Source of the DNA: Phycisphaeraceae bacterium
GTDB lineage: Bacteria; Planctomycetota; Phycisphaerae; Phycisphaerales; UBA1924
Assembly (NCBI GenBank): GCA_020639135.1
Contig: JACKHE010000003.1
Coordinates: 372,001 to 436,000, forward strand
Reading direction: 5' to 3'
DNA length: 64,000 nt
Part shown: positions 23,956 through 32,680 of the stretch, in pieces
How the letters are laid out: the number at the start of each line of letters is the position of its first letter
Numbering within the stretch: the stretch's first letter is position 1
Program-made: the position numbers and the translations under genes
The notes under the pieces: generated by a model
Database searches by the model: none
Told to the model about the DNA's origin: nothing
The model's input: the letters and a program-made list of their open reading frames with translations, nothing else

Positions 23956-25401
23956 ATGCCAGACCTCGTCCGCATCACCGACGTCGCCCCCCGCGACGGC
24001 CTCCAGAACGAGCGCGCGATCGTCCCGACCGCCGACAAAGTCCGCCTCATCGACCTCCTCAGCCGCGCCGGCCTCGACGAAATCGAGGCCACCAGCTTCG
24101 TTTCACCCAAGTGGATCCCCCAGCTCGCCGACGCCGAGCAGGTGCTCGAAGGAGTCAGGCAACTCAGCGCCTTCTCGAAATCGGGTCGCCCCACAGATCC
24201 GGCGGCTTCTGGCCCCCCTCTCCCTCTGGGAGAGGGCCGGGGAGAGGGGCTTCGCGACGCCTACCCCAAAGCGCCAAAGCAGCCCGGCTCCACCAACTGT
24301 GCACGGAAACTCCGCCGCGGCATGACCATGCCCGAACGCATTCTCTGGGGCAGGCTCCGCGCCGACCGACTCCAGGGTCTCCGGTTCCGTCGCCAGCACC
24401 CGATCGGCGCCTACATCGTCGATTTTTATTGCCCCGGCGCTCGCCTCGTCGTGGAGCTTGACGGCGAGTCGCACCGTCGCGCGGATGCGCCGCAGCGCGA
24501 TGCCGCGCGCGACGCCTTCCTCGAATCGCAGGGACTGTGGGTGCTGCGGTTCAGCAATCAATCCGTGGTTCGTGATGTTGATTCCGTGGCGCGCACCATC
24601 CTGACGCGGATCCAGAGAGGACGGACGCACAAGGACGGAACCCCTCTCCCCGGCCCTCTCCCAGAGGGAGAGGGGGGCGGAGCCGACGCCGCGCCCCCGA
24701 TCCTCTCCGTTCTCGTCCCCAACGCGAAGGGCTTCGACCGCGCGCTGACCGTCCACCGCGCCGGCCTCCCCCTCAAGATCGCCGTCTTCACCGCCGCGTC
24801 CGAGACCTTCGCGCAACGGAACACCAACGCCACGATCGCACAGACCATCGAGCGCTTCGCCGAGTTCCTCCCGCGCGCCTTCGACGAGGGCATGCCCGTC
24901 CGGTTCTACATCTCCTGCGCCGTCGCCTGCCCCTTCGAGGGCGCGATCGAGCCCCGCGCCGTCCACGCCGTCGCCGAGGCGCTCCTCGAACTCGCACCGC
25001 CGAGCGCTTTCGACGAGGGCCTCGTCGAACTCGACCTGGGCGACACCATCGGCGCCGCCAGGCCCGCCGACATCGCCGCGCTCCTGGCCGTCTTCACACC
25101 CGACGAGATCCGGCGCCTGATCGTCCTGCACCTCCACGACACGTTCGGCCGCGCCGCCGAAGCCGCGGCCGCCGCGCTCGAGCTGGGCGTCCGCTCCTTC
25201 GACGCCTCCGCCGGCGGACTCGGTGGCTGCCCCTACGCCGGGACCCCCGACAAGCCGGCGCCCGGCAACATCGCCACCCTGACGCTGCTGGATACGATCG
25301 AACGCGCCGGCCTGATCACGAACATCGATCGCGCCGCGCTGGAAGAGGCCTCCGCGTTCGCCCGGTCCGTCATCGCCGCCGCCAGGAGCGCCGCGCCATG
25401 A
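23956..25401 (+). CDS. Hydroxymethylglutaryl-CoA lyase interrupted in frame by a DUF559 nuclease-like domain
   Basis: HMG-CoA lyase cleaves HMG-CoA to acetoacetate and acetyl-CoA, the last step of leucine degradation. The usual length is about 300 residues; this ORF encodes 481. Residues 1-74 and 249-481 form a complete lyase: DVAPRDGLQNE (catalytic Arg/Asp), EATSFVSPKW, the metal histidines in LHLHDTFG and the active-site cysteine in GLGGCPYAG. Residues about 75-248 are foreign: a DUF559 domain (MPERILWGRLRADRL, then YIVDFYCPGARLVVELDGES) between peptides encoded by 37-bp inverted repeats. The frame is open throughout with no stop. Its TGA overlaps the next ATG. Confidence 0.92.
   Translation: MPDLVRITDVAPRDGLQNERAIVPTADKVRLIDLLSRAGLDEIEATSFVSPKWIPQLADAEQVLEGVRQLSAFSKSGRPTDPAASGPPLPLGEGRGEGLRDAYPKAPKQPGSTNCARKLRRGMTMPERILWGRLRADRLQGLRFRRQHPIGAYIVDFYCPGARLVVELDGESHRRADAPQRDAARDAFLESQGLWVLRFSNQSVVRDVDSVARTILTRIQRGRTHKDGTPLPGPLPEGEGGGADAAPPILSVLVPNAKGFDRALTVHRAGLPLKIAVFTAASETFAQRNTNATIAQTIERFAEFLPRAFDEGMPVRFYISCAVACPFEGAIEPRAVHAVAEALLELAPPSAFDEGLVELDLGDTIGAARPADIAALLAVFTPDEIRRLIVLHLHDTFGRAAEAAAAALELGVRSFDASAGGLGGCPYAGTPDKPAPGNIATLTLLDTIERAGLITNIDRAALEEASAFARSVIAAARSAAP
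24213..24249 (+). repeat. Left 37-bp inverted repeat of the DUF559 cassette (family E)
   Basis: Itself palindromic (CTCCCTCTGGGAGAG core), it is the exact reverse complement of 24641-24677. It encodes PPLPLGEGRGEG in the lyase frame. An identical copy lies at 44058-44094 and a one-base variant at 34266-34302. Confidence 0.9.
24641..24677 (-). repeat. Right 37-bp inverted repeat of the DUF559 cassette (family E)
   Basis: Exact reverse complement of 24213-24249; it encodes PLPGPLPEGEGG in the lyase frame. An identical copy in this orientation lies at 58815-58851 between groES and the next gene. Confidence 0.9.
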
Positions 25402-26162
25402 TCCGTGTCGAGCACATCCCCGCCGCGCACTCCGACGCCGCCGTCGCGGTCGTCACCATCGACCGCCAGGAGAAGCGCAACGCGCTGACGCCCTCCCTGC
25501 TCGAGAACATCGCCGGTGTCGCGAAACTCGTGCACACCGGCAGGGGCAGGGCGCACGCCGTCGTCCTCGCCGGCGCCGGCCCCGGCTTCTGCGCCGGCTT
25601 CGACCTCGACCTCTGCCGCGACGACCCCATGATGATGGGCGATCTCCTCACGCGCCTCTCCCACGCCGTCCGAGCGCTGCGCAACCTCACCGTCCCCGTT
25701 GTCGCCGCCGCCCACGGCGCCGCCATCGCCGGCGGGTGCGCCCTCCTCTCGGGATGCGACCTCGTCGTCACCGACGCCGGCGCCAGGCTCGGCTACCCCG
25801 TCGTCCGACTCGGCGTCTCCCCCGCCGTCTCGGGCTCGACGCTCCGACTCGCGATCGGTGGCGCCCGCACCCGCGAACGCTTCCTCGACCCGGGCCTCAT
25901 CAACGGAACGGAGGCGCTCCGCATCGGCCTCGCGCACGAGTGCGTCGAGTCCCCCGAGGATGTCCTTCCCCGCGCGATCGAGCTCGCCTCAGATCTCGCG
26001 CGCAAACCGCACCACGCCGTCGTCGCCACCAAGCGATGGCTCAACGAACTCGACGGCTCCAACAACTCCGCCCGCCACGACGCCGCACTCCGCGCCTCCC
26101 TCGCCATCGCCGGGGGCCACGAAGAGCAGCAGCGACTCGCCGCGATCTGGAGCAAGCCATGA
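25398..26162 (+). CDS. Enoyl-CoA hydratase/isomerase family protein lacking both catalytic glutamates
   Basis: A 254-residue crotonase-fold protein that starts inside the stop codon of the lyase gene (ATGA), so it is translationally coupled. The fold motif is HGAAIAGGCALLSGCDLVVT. The two glutamates that activate water in crotonases are replaced: GGCAL instead of GGxxE, and GYPVVRLG instead of the usual GxPE. It may therefore be an isomerase, a thioesterase-like or a non-hydrating member. It shares KRWLNELDG near its C-terminus with the next gene, indicating tandem duplication. Confidence 0.85.
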   Translation: MIRVEHIPAAHSDAAVAVVTIDRQEKRNALTPSLLENIAGVAKLVHTGRGRAHAVVLAGAGPGFCAGFDLDLCRDDPMMMGDLLTRLSHAVRALRNLTVPVVAAAHGAAIAGGCALLSGCDLVVTDAGARLGYPVVRLGVSPAVSGSTLRLAIGGARTRERFLDPGLINGTEALRIGLAHECVESPEDVLPRAIELASDLARKPHHAVVATKRWLNELDGSNNSARHDAALRASLAIAGGHEEQQRLAAIWSKP

Positions 26163-26917
26163 CCGACAGCGCCATGAATCTCTGCACCCTCGAAACCAAC
26201 GGCCCCGTCGCCACCATCACCCTCAACCGCCCCGACGCGCGCAACGCCCTCTCCATCGACCTCCTCGATGCGCTGCTGCGCCGGCTCGACGAACTCGCGA
26301 CCATGCCCGACATCAACGCCGCGATCCTCGCCGGCGCTGGCCGAGCGTTCTGCGCAGGCATGGACCTCAAGGCCGTCCTCGACGAGCCCGGCGCCCCCGC
26401 GCGCCTGCTCACCAGGATCGCCGACGCCACCCTCAGACTCCGCGCCCTGCCCATGCCCACCATCGCGCGCGTCAACCGCGCCGCCATCGGCGGCGGCTGC
26501 GGCCTCATGTGCGTCTGCGACTTCGCCATCACCCACGACGACGCGAAGATCGGATACCCCGAGGTGGACCTCGGCGTCTGCCCCGCCGTCGTCGCGCCAT
26601 GGCTCGTGCGCAAGATCGGCGCCGGCGCCGCGCGGCGAGTCCTCCTCCAGGGCGGCACGATGTCCGGCGCCCGCGCGCACGAGCTGGGCCTCGTCACCGC
26701 GCTCGCCCCCGCCGAAGAACTCGACGCCGCGACCGACAAACTCGCCCAGCGCATCGCCTCCGGGGGCCCGACCGCGCTCCGCGCCACCAAGCGATGGCTC
26801 AACGAACTCGACGGCGCCGACCTCGCCGCGCAGGTCGCCAAAGGCGCCGCGATCTCCACCGAAGTCGTCACCAGCGACGAGGCCCGTCAGTGCCTCAGCC
26901 GCGCCTTCGCCAAGTGA
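26159..26917 (+). CDS. Enoyl-CoA hydratase, methylglutaconyl-CoA hydratase candidate
   Basis: A 252-residue crotonase-fold protein starting in an ATGA overlap with the previous gene. Oxyanion-hole and fold motifs AGAGRAFCAGMDL and AIGGGCGLMCVCDF are present. The second catalytic glutamate is kept (GYPEVDLGV); the first position reads GGGCG. Context, directly behind HMG-CoA lyase, suggests hydration of 3-methylglutaconyl-CoA in leucine breakdown, but the missing first glutamate leaves that open. It is paralogous to the previous gene. Confidence 0.85.
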   Translation: MTDSAMNLCTLETNGPVATITLNRPDARNALSIDLLDALLRRLDELATMPDINAAILAGAGRAFCAGMDLKAVLDEPGAPARLLTRIADATLRLRALPMPTIARVNRAAIGGGCGLMCVCDFAITHDDAKIGYPEVDLGVCPAVVAPWLVRKIGAGAARRVLLQGGTMSGARAHELGLVTALAPAEELDAATDKLAQRIASGGPTALRATKRWLNELDGADLAAQVAKGAAISTEVVTSDEARQCLSRAFAK

Positions 26918-27291
26918 CCACGCGCCACCGCGCCCGGGCCCCTGACGAGACCCCGAAACCACGCCCAGTAAGCGGCTTCCGAGCCCCCTGATTCCCCTGG
27001 CCCGGCGCTCCACATCCCCCTCAATCGCCCCTATACTGCGGTCGAGTTGACGGGAGGCGCGGCCCGCGCCGCCCCCGTTCAAGGTGGGAACGCCGAAACC
27101 CGGGCATTCAGCAACCCGGCGCCCAGACCCGCCCTCCGATTCCGCCGATGGCGCACTCGGAGCGTCATCGGCGAACCCGTCTCGCCGGGGAGATCGCTCC
27201 CCGAAGGCGGGTCTGCGTCGCCCCGCCAAACGGGGCTCGGTACATGCGAGGCGCCGATCGCCCGACACGATCGGCCGGCTCTGGAGGAACG
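26918..27291 (+). promoter_or_regulatory. 374-bp intergenic leader with several inverted repeats
   Basis: No gene seen. TATACT at about 27032 could be a -10 box. The 250 bp before the next start contain stacked hairpins, for example GGGGAGATCGCTCCCC at about 27197 and CCCGGG...CCCGG at about 27101. It ends with the Shine-Dalgarno GGAGG. I could not match it to a known riboswitch. It is the only sizeable gap inside the catabolic block, so a second promoter or a leader RNA is plausible. Confidence 0.4.
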
Positions 27292-28179
27292 ATGGCCGCA
27301 AACCCGCTGCCAATCCATCGCGGCGCCTCTCCCGACGTGGCGACCATCACACTCGAGCAGCCGGGCCGCCCCGTCGTTGTGCTCGACCGCGCGCTCCTGC
27401 ACAGACTCGAAGAAACTCTCGACCAACTCCCCGACGACATCGGCGGCCTCGTCATCGCCTCCGCCTCCGATCGCGTCTTCGTCGCCGGCGCCGATCTCAA
27501 CGAGATCAACGGACTCTCCGACGACGAGCTCGACGATTACCTCGCAACAGGCCAGCGCATCTTCGGCCGCCTCGCCGCGCTCCCTTGCAGCGTCGTCGCC
27601 GCGGTCAACGGCGCCGCACTCGGCGGGGGGCTCGAGCTCGCCATGCACTGCGACCACATCGTCGGGCTCCGGCCCGCGCCCGACGCCAGGCCCTACCTCG
27701 TCGGACTCCCCGAGGCCGGCCTGGGAATCTGCCCAGGGTGGGGGGGTTGCTGCCTCCTCCCGGCGCGCCTCGACCCCGCAACCGCCATCGAGCTGACCGC
27801 GACCGGCAAACCCATGAAGGCCGACCAGGCGCACGACGCCGGTCTCCTCGAGCAGCTCGCCGATTCGCACGACGACCTCCTCGCGCTCGCCCGGCGCCTC
27901 GCCGCCCAGCCCAAACCCGCGCGCGCCATCCCCGGCGAGCCCCTCCACCTCATGCAGCGCCCGCGCGAGCAGGCCGTCCAGGCCATCGACAAGGCCGCCT
28001 GCGCCGTCGAGCGCAACCCCGCGGCCAACGGCGTCATCGGCGTCTGCCGCGTCGGCGCCGAGCAGGGCTGGCAGGCCGCCCTCGACGCCGAACGCGCCAC
28101 ACTCATCAGACTCAGGCAGACCGACACCGCGAAGGAGCGCATCAGCGCCTTCCTCAACAAATCCGCGGCCAAGGCCTGA
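27292..28179 (+). CDS. Enoyl-CoA hydratase/isomerase family protein
   Basis: A 295-residue crotonase-fold protein with both catalytic glutamates: NGAALGGGLELAMHCD and GLPEAGLGICPGWGG. The fold resembles the N-terminal part of multifunctional FadB/FadJ proteins. The C-terminal extension (DTAKERISAFLNKSAAKA) is typical of stand-alone members that act on activated side chains during beta-oxidation. The start follows TGGAGGAACG, a good Shine-Dalgarno. It is the most likely true hydratase of the three. Confidence 0.87.
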   Translation: MAANPLPIHRGASPDVATITLEQPGRPVVVLDRALLHRLEETLDQLPDDIGGLVIASASDRVFVAGADLNEINGLSDDELDDYLATGQRIFGRLAALPCSVVAAVNGAALGGGLELAMHCDHIVGLRPAPDARPYLVGLPEAGLGICPGWGGCCLLPARLDPATAIELTATGKPMKADQAHDAGLLEQLADSHDDLLALARRLAAQPKPARAIPGEPLHLMQRPREQAVQAIDKAACAVERNPAANGVIGVCRVGAEQGWQAALDAERATLIRLRQTDTAKERISAFLNKSAAKA

Positions 28180-28234
28180 CGCACCACCCACACACGCGGC
28201 CGACACCGCCGCGAACAACGACGGAGCCACGACC

Positions 28235-30229
28235 ATGGCGGAACTGAAACAGGACCTCAAGAACCTCAAGGGCATCTCGGAAAAGGACCGCAAGCTCATC
28301 GAGGACGCCGAAGTCATGCTCGGCCCCGATCCCGAGGAGATGGGCCTCGTCAAGAACATGTTCTGGGGCAACCTCCGCGAGGAGCTCGTCTTCCCCTACC
28401 CCCAGGTCTCCGCCGAGGAGATCGCCCGCTGCGACCAGCTCCTGGCCGAGCTCGAGGACTACCTCCGCAACGAGCACCCCGCCACGCGCATCGACGAGGA
28501 GCAGGAGATCCCCGACTGGTGTCTCAAACGACTCTTCGACATCGGCGTCATGGGCATGACCATCCCCCGCGAGTTCGGCGGCCTCGGTCTCGGCGTCACC
28601 AGCTACAACCGCGTCCTCGAGATGCTGGGCAAGTACTGCGCCTCGACCTCCGTCGTCGTCTCCGCCCACCAGTCCATCGGCTGCAAGGCCATCATGCTCT
28701 TCGGCACCGAAGATCAGAAGCGCACCTGGCTCCCCGCGCTCGCCAAGGACACACTCAGCGCCTTCTGCCTCTCCGAGCCCAACGTCGGCTGCGACGCCGG
28801 GGGACAGGAGACCACCTGCCGCGTTTCTGATGACGGCTCTCATTACATCCTGAGCGGCGAGAAGAAGTGGGCCACCAGCGGCGCCCTCTCCGGCGTCTTC
28901 ACCGTCATGGCCCGCCAGACCATCACCGACCCCAGGTCCGGCAAGAAGTCCGAGCGCATCACCGCGCTCATCTGCACGCCCGACATGCCCGGCATCGACA
29001 TCTTCCAGAAGAACCGCTCCAAGTGCGGCATCCGCGGCACCTGGCAGGCCCGCATCCGATTCACCGACGTCAAGGTCCCGAGAGAAAACCTCCTCCACAA
29101 AGAAGGCAAGGGCCTCAACGTCGCCCTCTCCTGCCTCAACTACGGCCGCTGCACACTCAGCGCCGGCGTCGTCGGCGCCGCCCGGGGCTCCATGGACCAG
29201 GCCATCAAGTGGGTCAGCACACGACACCAGTTCCAGCGCCCGCTCTCCGACTTCGAGCTCGTCCGGCTCCACATCGCGCGCATGAGCGCCCTGTGCTACG
29301 CCATGGACGCCATGCTCTACATGACCACCGGCATGCTCGACCGACACGACGACGACATCATGCTCGAGACCGCCCTCTGCAAGGTCTTCTGCTCCGAGAT
29401 GGGCTGGCAGGTCGTCGATGATGCCTTGCAGATCATGGGCGGAGAGAGCTACATGACCGAGCACGGCGTCGAACGCGCCTTCCGCGACTCCCGCATCTAC
29501 CGCATCGTCGAGGGCTCCAACCAGGTCATGCAGCCCTTCGTCTTCGCCTACGGCGGCAAGCAGCTCGCCGAGCAGATGCTCGGCATCCAGGCCGTGCTCG
29601 GCGTTGACGGCGACACCCCCTTCGGGACCATGCTCGCCCGCATGCTCACCAACGGCCTCAAACCCAGCATCGCTGGCAAGGCGCTCCCCCTGGCGATGGA
29701 GCTCTTCCTCGGCGTCAAGCCACGCAAGCCCCAGGTCACCCGCCTCCACGGCTCGCTCACCACCTGGGCCGACGAGCTCGCCCGCTGCACCCGCGAGCTC
29801 TCCCACGCCTTCAAGTGGGCCAGCAAGGAGTACGAGGAGAAGATCCTCGACCGCCAGGCCGTCCAGGCTCGCATCAGCGACATCGCCATGCACTGCTTCG
29901 GCATCGCCTGCACGCTCTCCAAGCTCGACTCCCAGCTCCGCGCCGGTCACGACGGCGTCGAGTTCGACCGCGACCGCGCCGCCGCTGAGCACTACTGCGA
30001 CATCGCCGTCCACCGCATCGACACACTCCTCCTCGAGCTCCGGCGCAACACCGACAAGACCATGCTCGACTGCGCCGACAAGGCCCTCGCCTACAACGCC
30101 ACCCTGCCCAACGACCGCTTCTCCATCCCCGAGAAATCACCCACCGCCGCAGGAACAGGCCGCACACCCTCGCAGGACGGCATCAGGCAGTTCCCCGGCG
30201 ACAACGCGCAGGCCAGGACCAACGCCTGA
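28235..30229 (+). CDS. Acyl-CoA dehydrogenase, long form (VLCAD-like)
   Basis: A 664-residue flavoenzyme introducing an alpha-beta double bond into acyl-CoA. Domains: N-terminal helical region, FAD-binding core (LSAFCLSEPNVGCDAGG; YILSGEKKWATSG), and the catalytic glutamate in YRIVEGSNQVMQP, the position used by VLCAD/ACAD9 and short-chain enzymes. At 664 residues it is much longer than the roughly 380 of short/medium-chain enzymes, with an extra C-terminal helical domain as in VLCAD. Placed among leucine/valine genes, it may serve isovaleryl- or isobutyryl-CoA, but long-chain substrates cannot be excluded. Confidence 0.92.
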   Translation: MAELKQDLKNLKGISEKDRKLIEDAEVMLGPDPEEMGLVKNMFWGNLREELVFPYPQVSAEEIARCDQLLAELEDYLRNEHPATRIDEEQEIPDWCLKRLFDIGVMGMTIPREFGGLGLGVTSYNRVLEMLGKYCASTSVVVSAHQSIGCKAIMLFGTEDQKRTWLPALAKDTLSAFCLSEPNVGCDAGGQETTCRVSDDGSHYILSGEKKWATSGALSGVFTVMARQTITDPRSGKKSERITALICTPDMPGIDIFQKNRSKCGIRGTWQARIRFTDVKVPRENLLHKEGKGLNVALSCLNYGRCTLSAGVVGAARGSMDQAIKWVSTRHQFQRPLSDFELVRLHIARMSALCYAMDAMLYMTTGMLDRHDDDIMLETALCKVFCSEMGWQVVDDALQIMGGESYMTEHGVERAFRDSRIYRIVEGSNQVMQPFVFAYGGKQLAEQMLGIQAVLGVDGDTPFGTMLARMLTNGLKPSIAGKALPLAMELFLGVKPRKPQVTRLHGSLTTWADELARCTRELSHAFKWASKEYEEKILDRQAVQARISDIAMHCFGIACTLSKLDSQLRAGHDGVEFDRDRAAAEHYCDIAVHRIDTLLLELRRNTDKTMLDCADKALAYNATLPNDRFSIPEKSPTAAGTGRTPSQDGIRQFPGDNAQARTNA

Positions 30230-30311
30230 TCCACCGGAACCAAGCAGCCAGTCACGACCCAGCAGTCAATCCGCATTCGTTGCCGGCCACACGCCGGCGG
30301 AGCAACCAGCA

Positions 30312-31487
30312 ATGACCACCACGTCCACGACGCCCATCCACGCCCTCGGCGTCAGGGCCTCCTGGGCCAGGCAGGCCACCAGGCTCGCCGGTGGTTCCCA
30401 ATCCCGCGACACCGACGGAGCGAAACCCATGGTCTTCCAGGACATCCAGAACAAGGGACACGAGAACGTCCTCTACTGCTTCGACAAGGCAACCGGCCTC
30501 CGCGCCATCATCGCCGTCCACGACACCACCCTCGGCAGCGCACTCGGCGGCATGCGCCGTTGGTGCTACGCCAGCGAGCAGGACATGCTCTACGACGTCC
30601 TCCGTCTCGCGGAAGGCATGACCTACAAGGCCGCCGCCGCCGACCTCCCCATGGGCGGCGCCAAGACCGTCATCTGGAAGCCCGAGCCCGACACCCCCGC
30701 CACCGAGGCCGAGGCCCGCGCTATGGCCGCCTTCGTCGATCGCCTCGGAGGCCTCTACATCGCCGCCGAGGACGTCGGCGTCAACATGCAGTACATCGAC
30801 TGGATGCTCCCCGTCACCAGCCACGTCATGGGCGGCACCGCCCCGGAGCAGGGCGGCGATCCATCCCCCTACACCGCCGCGGGCGTCGTCAACGGCATGC
30901 GCGCCTGCGTCCGGCACGCCGGGCTCGGTGACACCTTCAAGAACCTCACCATCGCGATCCAGGGCCTCGGCGCCGTCGGGTGGAAGGTCGCCCAGGCCGT
31001 CCACGACGAGGGCGGCAGACTCCTCGTCGCCGACATCCGCCAGGAGATCCTCGACAAGGCCAAGGCCCGGTTCGGCGCGACAATCGTCAGCGACCGCGAC
31101 ATCGTCACCGCCGAGTGCGACATCTTCTGCCCCTGCGCCCTCGGCGCCGTCATCGGCAACGGCAACATCGACACGCTCAGGACCAGGATCATCGCCGGCG
31201 GCGCCAACAACGTCCTCATCGACCCCATCGAGGACGGCGCCCTCCTCCGGAACAAGGGCGTCATCTACGCGCCCGACTTCGTCATCAACGGCGGCGGGCT
31301 CATCCGACTCGCCGGCCTCTACTGCGGCTTCACCCCCGAGGACATCGACCGTCGCGTCGCCAACATCGAGCACGCCGTCTTCGAGATCCTCGAAACCGCC
31401 GGCTCCGGCACGACACACGACGCCGCCATCCGATACGCGAAGAAGCGCCTCGACGCCGGCCACCCCCTCACCCCGTCCAGCCAGTAA
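30312..31487 (+). CDS. Leucine/valine dehydrogenase (Glu/Leu/Phe/Val dehydrogenase family)
   Basis: About 391 residues. It deaminates branched-chain amino acids to 2-oxoacids with NAD. The active-site lysine region is MTYKAAAADLPMGGAKTVIW, the nucleotide-binding motif is GLGAVGWKVAQAV, and VIYAPDFVINGGGLI is typical of the family. Homologs start near MVFQDIQNKG, so the ATG at 30429 (with GGAG upstream) may be the true start and the first 39 residues an untranslated or unusual extension; the ATG at 30312 also has a GGAG. It feeds the dehydrogenase complex encoded immediately downstream. Confidence 0.9.
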   Translation: MTTTSTTPIHALGVRASWARQATRLAGGSQSRDTDGAKPMVFQDIQNKGHENVLYCFDKATGLRAIIAVHDTTLGSALGGMRRWCYASEQDMLYDVLRLAEGMTYKAAAADLPMGGAKTVIWKPEPDTPATEAEARAMAAFVDRLGGLYIAAEDVGVNMQYIDWMLPVTSHVMGGTAPEQGGDPSPYTAAGVVNGMRACVRHAGLGDTFKNLTIAIQGLGAVGWKVAQAVHDEGGRLLVADIRQEILDKAKARFGATIVSDRDIVTAECDIFCPCALGAVIGNGNIDTLRTRIIAGGANNVLIDPIEDGALLRNKGVIYAPDFVINGGGLIRLAGLYCGFTPEDIDRRVANIEHAVFEILETAGSGTTHDAAIRYAKKRLDAGHPLTPSSQ

Positions 31488-31515
31488 CGCCCGAGCCAAC
31501 CCGAACGGAATCGCC

Positions 31516-32658
31516 ATGCCAATCAAGGTCGCCTACCAGGCCACAATCGAATACATGCAGATCCTCGACGAGCAGGGCGGCCTCGACGCCAAGCTCGCCC
31601 GGGACACGCTCACCGACGACCAGGTCGTCATGCTCTACGAGCACATGTCCATGTGCCGCAGGCTCGACGAGATCGCCTTCAAACTCCAGCGCTCCGGCCG
31701 GCTCGGCACCTACCCGCAGAACATGGGCCAGGAGGCCATCGCCTCCGTCGCGCTCGCCGCCAGGCCACAGGACTGGATGGTCCCCTGCTACCGCGAGAAC
31801 GCCGCACTCTACCTCCACGGCCTCCCGCCAGAGATGATCCTCCTCCACTGGATGGGCGACGAACGAGGCAACCAGATCCCCGAGGGCCTCAACATCACAC
31901 CCATGTCCATCCCCATCGGCAGCCACATGCTCCACGCCGCCGGCATCGGATGGGCCGCCAGGATCCGCGGCGATGACCAGGTCGCCTTCACCTTCTTCGG
32001 CGACGGCGCCACCTCCGAAGGCGACTTCCACGAGGCCTGCAACTTCGCCGGCGTCATGCACGCCCCCGTCGTCTTCATCTGTCAGAACAACCAGTGGGCC
32101 ATCTCCACCCCCCGGAGCAAGCAGACCCGCTCCGAGACCTTCGCGCAGAAGGGCATCGCCTATGGCTTGAAGGTCCGCCAGGTGGACGGCAACGACATCT
32201 TCGCGATCTTCCGCGCCGCAAGAGAAGCCGTCGCAGACGCCCTCAAGGGCCAGCCGACGATGATCGAGACCCTCACCTACCGCCTCGGCGACCACACCAC
32301 CGCCGACGACGCCCGACGCTACCGCGACCCGGCCGAACTCGAGGCCGCCAGGAAACGCGACCCCCTCATCCGCACGAGGAAGTACCTCGAGTCCAAGGAC
32401 CTCTGGTCCGCCGATCAGGAAGAGGCCATGATCGAGCGCAACAAGGCGCAGGTCGATGACATCGTCGCCCGAGCGACCAACATCGAGAAGCCCAAGACCA
32501 CCGACATCTTCGACGCCATGTTCGCGACGATCCCCCCCGAACTCGCCCGACAGCGCGACACCATGCAGACCAACTCCCTCGGGCAGTTCCCGCAGCAGGA
32601 AACCCTCCGACGCGGCGCCACCGCACACAGCCCCACCCAGAGCCCGGCCCACGCCTGA
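31516..32658 (+). CDS. Branched-chain 2-oxoacid dehydrogenase E1 alpha subunit
   Basis: A 380-residue thiamine-diphosphate enzyme subunit. The ThDP motif is GDGATSEGDFHEACNFAGVM through ICQNNQW. The mobile loop regions YRLGDHTTADDARRYR and YRENAALYLHG resemble BCKDH/acetoin-type E1 alpha; pyruvate and branched-chain substrates cannot be separated with certainty, but leucine dehydrogenase upstream favours branched-chain. With the next two genes it forms E1alpha-E1beta-E2; the E3 lipoamide dehydrogenase is not in the window. Confidence 0.9.
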   Translation: MPIKVAYQATIEYMQILDEQGGLDAKLARDTLTDDQVVMLYEHMSMCRRLDEIAFKLQRSGRLGTYPQNMGQEAIASVALAARPQDWMVPCYRENAALYLHGLPPEMILLHWMGDERGNQIPEGLNITPMSIPIGSHMLHAAGIGWAARIRGDDQVAFTFFGDGATSEGDFHEACNFAGVMHAPVVFICQNNQWAISTPRSKQTRSETFAQKGIAYGLKVRQVDGNDIFAIFRAAREAVADALKGQPTMIETLTYRLGDHTTADDARRYRDPAELEAARKRDPLIRTRKYLESKDLWSADQEEAMIERNKAQVDDIVARATNIEKPKTTDIFDAMFATIPPELARQRDTMQTNSLGQFPQQETLRRGATAHSPTQSPAHA

Positions 32659-32680
32659 CACACGCAAGGAACAAGCAGCG

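Larger units (their letters stand above)
24213..24677 (+). mobile_element. Palindrome-bounded DUF559 (Vsr-like endonuclease fold) cassette
   Basis: A 465-bp unit inside the HMG-CoA lyase gene: 37-bp perfect inverted repeats enclose 391 bp encoding a DUF559 domain in the same frame as the host gene. DUF559 proteins have a Vsr-like restriction-endonuclease fold; here the D...ELDGESH acidic residues (VDFYCPGARLVVELDG) and the WVLRFSNQSV strand are intact. An internal ATG at 24322 could start the domain separately. There is no stop codon in the host frame at either repeat. The domain resembles stand-alone DUF559 proteins, not lyase homologs. Confidence 0.88.

Noticed and set aside
24213..24677. 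Intein inside HMG-CoA lyase
   Set aside because: There is no N-terminal Cys/Ser splicing block and no C-terminal His-Asn followed by Cys/Ser/Thr; the borders are palindromic repeats and the domain is DUF559, not HINT.
23956..25401. Lyase as a pseudogene disrupted by the insertion
   Set aside because: No stop or frameshift is present and all active-site motifs remain; the next gene is still coupled through ATGA.
27040..27291. Cobalamin, SAM or c-di-GMP riboswitch before the third hydratase
   Set aside because: Hairpins are present but none of the conserved riboswitch core sequences can be found.
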